Below are positions 61,966 to 64,000 of a DNA stretch of 64,000 nucleotides, one piece after another. Made by a program: the position numbers and the translations under genes. Source of the stretch: VXPQ01 sp964608315 (GTDB lineage: Bacteria > Bacteroidota > Rhodothermia > Rhodothermales > VXPQ01); NCBI GenBank assembly GCA_964608315.1, contig CAZSNF010000016.1, positions 18,769 to 82,768 of the forward strand. The letters run 5' to 3'. Under the pieces are notes generated by a model. The model made no database searches. It was not told the DNA's origin and worked only from the letters and a program-made list of their open reading frames with translations. The stretch's first letter is position 1. Each line of letters opens with the position of its first letter.

Positions 61966-64000
61966 ATGCATGTCGTTCGATCATTTCGGCTGATTCGGGC
62001 GTTGTTCGCGTGCGTTTGCGCGGGCGGGTCGCTGTGCGCCGCTTCGGCGCAGGGCCAGGGGATCCGGGAGGGGTATCCGACGAAGGGCGTTTTGCAGGAA
62101 GAGTCCTACGCCGCGCCCGGCGGCGGGGAGGCGTGCGGTCCCTTTGAGGTTCCCGACGCATTCGGCGAGGGATGCACAGAAGAGAGAGGGGCTGACGCGG
62201 CCGGGACTGTCGCGGGGGCGGGAGCATTCCCGAACGCTTCGCCCGCGCCCGCCTTGTTTGCGCCTCCGCGCATCGAGTGCCCCGCCGCCGTCTTCGTCGA
62301 AGAGCTGGAGACGGGCGTCATCGAGTGCCGCGCCTGGGACGAGGCGGGCGAGGAGCATCTCGAGTACCGCTGGGAGCCTGCGGGCGGCGCGCCGCACGAC
62401 TACATGGACGCGCCCCGCCTGATAGGCGAGGACAGGCTTGCTCCTTCCATAGTGGCTCCGTCGTCTCCGTTCCACGATACGCTGGAATCGTTTCTGTCGG
62501 AGGAGGCGACGCTTCGCTACCGGTACCGCCTGACGGCTGCGTCCCGCGTTACGGGCCTTGCGTCTCAGGAAGAAGTGGAAGTGTTCGTTTTGCTTCGCCG
62601 TCCGAGCGTGTATTGTCCTCTGGAGTACGAAATCCCGGCGGGCGCGGAGATCGTTCTGTCTTGCGAGGGTGCGGATCCTTTGTCTTTTCGGATGGACTAC
62701 GAGGCGGGTTCGTCTGTCTCGTGGAAGTGGGAGGGCTTGTGGGGATCGAGCGTTTCGCTGCTTGGTTCGACGGACGCTTCTTCTCCATCGTTCCGGGCTC
62801 CATTGGAGGGCGCGGGCGAGACGCATCACTACGTGGCGAGCATGACGACGACGTCATCGGGGGTTCCGCGGACGGCGCGGCGGCGGGTGAGCGTGACGGT
62901 GGTCGAAGGAGAGGCAGAGGTTTCCGGCTCCTTGCCCTCCTTGTCGACAGGCGGTCCTCCGCCGACGATCGCGTGCACGGACATTGAGGTGTACCCGAAT
63001 ACTCCTGCTTTCCCGCTGGACTGTTCCGTGAAGTACGAGCCGCCGGGCGCCCGATACAGATGGACGGAGACAGGCGGGCCGAAGAATTCTTTGAACCCAA
63101 CAAACGTCCGTTCCCCACTTTTCCTCGGATGGAAGTATACCCCTCTTTCGGCAATTCCCGATGAGGGAATCAATCATGAATACAAGGCGAGCATGCTTGA
63201 TAGCCTGGGTGCTGAAGTTGCTTCCGACTTAGTTACGATAACGGTACTGGGTCATCCGGATTTGATGAAGTGCGTGACGGAATACGAAGTATACGCGGGC
63301 GATCCTGATTTGCGACTCGAGTGCGACAGCAAGGGACACCAGGGCCTGTGGGTCTGGGCCGTTGCGCAATCGCACGCCACGCAGAATGAATGGCGTCGCG
63401 TCAGGTTTCCTTTGACCTCGTTGTCATCGCAGAATCCCCTTTTTCGCGTTCCGAAATCCTTGTCCCCGGGCAAGGAGATAGAATACTTTAAGTATTTGGC
63501 ATGTTTCGTTAAAAAAATCCCCCATCCTGCTTCCCTCGTAGGAAACTACGAGATTATAGAGTCCGAATATATCACGGTGACGGTGAAGAAAAAGCTTCCT
63601 GAGATTACGGTCGCGTGCGCGGCGCCCTCTCCGGTCTACGAGGGGTCGCCGGACATCGCGTTGTCCTGCAAGGCTTCGGAGGCTCCGCCCGGTTCCGATT
63701 ATGCGTATGCCTGGACGGCGCGGGGTTCGACGCCGGACACGAAACGCCTGACCCCAAAGGACGTCTTGAAGCCGACGTTCGACGTGCCGGCTGCGGTGGA
63801 CAAGGACGAGACGTACGAATATCTGTTGACGGTCTCGGCGGATAACGCGAAAGACGGGAAGGCGGAAGTTACGATTACGGTGCTCGACAGGGCCGACCCG
63901 CCCGTCCCGCCGCCGACAACGCAGCCGCCCCCGCCGACGACAACGCCGCCCGTCCCGCCGCCGACAACGCAGCCGCCCCCGCCGACGACAACGCCGCCCG
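61966..64000 (+). CDS. Ig-like-repeat surface protein, paralogue (3' end outside window)
   Basis: Open from the ATG at 61966 to the window edge, at least 678 codons. Signal peptide RALFACVCAGGSLCAASAQG. The first about 320 residues are closely similar to the mature start of the 12625 protein, with phrases such as IECPAAVFVEELETG, GAPHDYMDAPRLIGEDRLAPSIVAPSS and EEATLRYRYRLTAASRVTG; long stretches are identical even at DNA level. Ig-like repeats with Cys pairs follow (ITVACAAPSPVYEGSPDIALSCKAS at 63604). From 63898 a Pro/Thr-rich stalk starts. No frameshift is seen here. Its neighbours do not include an usher-like gene in the window, so it may rely on the 8-20 kb apparatus. Confidence 0.88.
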   Translation, partial: MHVVRSFRLIRALFACVCAGGSLCAASAQGQGIREGYPTKGVLQEESYAAPGGGEACGPFEVPDAFGEGCTEERGADAAGTVAGAGAFPNASPAPALFAPPRIECPAAVFVEELETGVIECRAWDEAGEEHLEYRWEPAGGAPHDYMDAPRLIGEDRLAPSIVAPSSPFHDTLESFLSEEATLRYRYRLTAASRVTGLASQEEVEVFVLLRRPSVYCPLEYEIPAGAEIVLSCEGADPLSFRMDYEAGSSVSWKWEGLWGSSVSLLGSTDASSPSFRAPLEGAGETHHYVASMTTTSSGVPRTARRRVSVTVVEGEAEVSGSLPSLSTGGPPPTIACTDIEVYPNTPAFPLDCSVKYEPPGARYRWTETGGPKNSLNPTNVRSPLFLGWKYTPLSAIPDEGINHEYKASMLDSLGAEVASDLVTITVLGHPDLMKCVTEYEVYAGDPDLRLECDSKGHQGLWVWAVAQSHATQNEWRRVRFPLTSLSSQNPLFRVPKSLSPGKEIEYFKYLACFVKKIPHPASLVGNYEIIESEYITVTVKKKLPEITVACAAPSPVYEGSPDIALSCKASEAPPGSDYAYAWTARGSTPDTKRLTPKDVLKPTFDVPAAVDKDETYEYLLTVSADNAKDGKAEVTITVLDRADPPVPPPTTQPPPPTTTPPVPPPTTQPPPPTTTPP
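63898..64000 (+). repeat. 48-bp tandem repeat coding a Pro/Thr stalk
   Basis: Two full 48-bp units (63898-63945, 63946-63993) and the start of a third at 63994, each coding 16 residues made of PPVPPPTTQPPPPTTT. The array continues past the window. It sits within the Ig-like gene and resembles a flexible spacer of surface proteins. Copy number is likely variable. Confidence 0.9.

Overview
The window is GC-rich, double-membrane bacterial DNA, most likely from the Rhodothermota/Bacteroidota side of the tree. I infer this from a DUF3098 protein, a DUF1343/NamZ-type lipoprotein, a CarboxypepD_reg-type TonB-dependent receptor paired with a DUF4249 lipoprotein, a DUF5916 barrel protein, three secreted S1-type sulfatases, weak Shine-Dalgarno use, and a tRNA with no encoded CCA. 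The sulfatases suggest a marine or sulfated-glycan lifestyle. No species can be named from the sequence alone.

Region by region. 0-7.7 kb: a large (alpha/alpha)-barrel-like protein, KDPG-type aldolase, a sulfatase, an SDR dehydrogenase and a fumarylacetoacetate-hydrolase-family enzyme, which look like a module for sugar-acid breakdown. 8.1-20.7 kb: a sigma70-like promoter followed by same-strand genes for an unknown exported protein, two ExbD-like proteins, a TonB-like protein, a TPR lipoprotein, a giant Ig-like-repeat surface protein (frameshifted near its N-terminus), an usher-like outer-membrane protein, an ExbB-like proton-channel protein and a GIY-YIG-like protein. A tRNA-Ala(GGC) on the opposite strand lies inside this block. 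21-27.2 kb: a DUF5916 protein and two more sulfatases. 27.4-38.4 kb: housekeeping genes (thrA, dapB, dapA; mreD, dacB; DUF3098; NamZ-like, ndk, lipA; lysine 6-aminotransferase). 38.4-41.5 kb: an exact 31-bp-period array of palindromes, then gyrA.

41.8-57.3 kb is a defence-like island. It holds an EcoRII-type restriction-modification set (HTH-fused C5 methyltransferase, Vsr, EcoRII nuclease) with a visible promoter/operator; a large HATPase plus NOV_C/DUF3883 gene split by an IS3-like element; and a tightly overlapping, AT-rich three-gene operon coding for a dual GHKL ATPase/histidine kinase, a receiver-domain protein and a second C5 methyltransferase. 57.8-61.6 kb: TonB-dependent receptor with DUF4249 lipoprotein, a terminator and a small heat-shock protein. 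From 61.97 kb to the edge runs a second Ig-like protein, a paralogue of the 12.6 kb one, truncated by the window end.

A short palindromic repeat family with terminal inverted repeats, found intact or partial at six places, punctuates the window.

The best candidates for undescribed systems are (1) the ExbBD/TonB-like plus usher-like plus Ig-protein locus and (2) the kinase-receiver-methyltransferase operon. Both are inferences from domain content and gene order.
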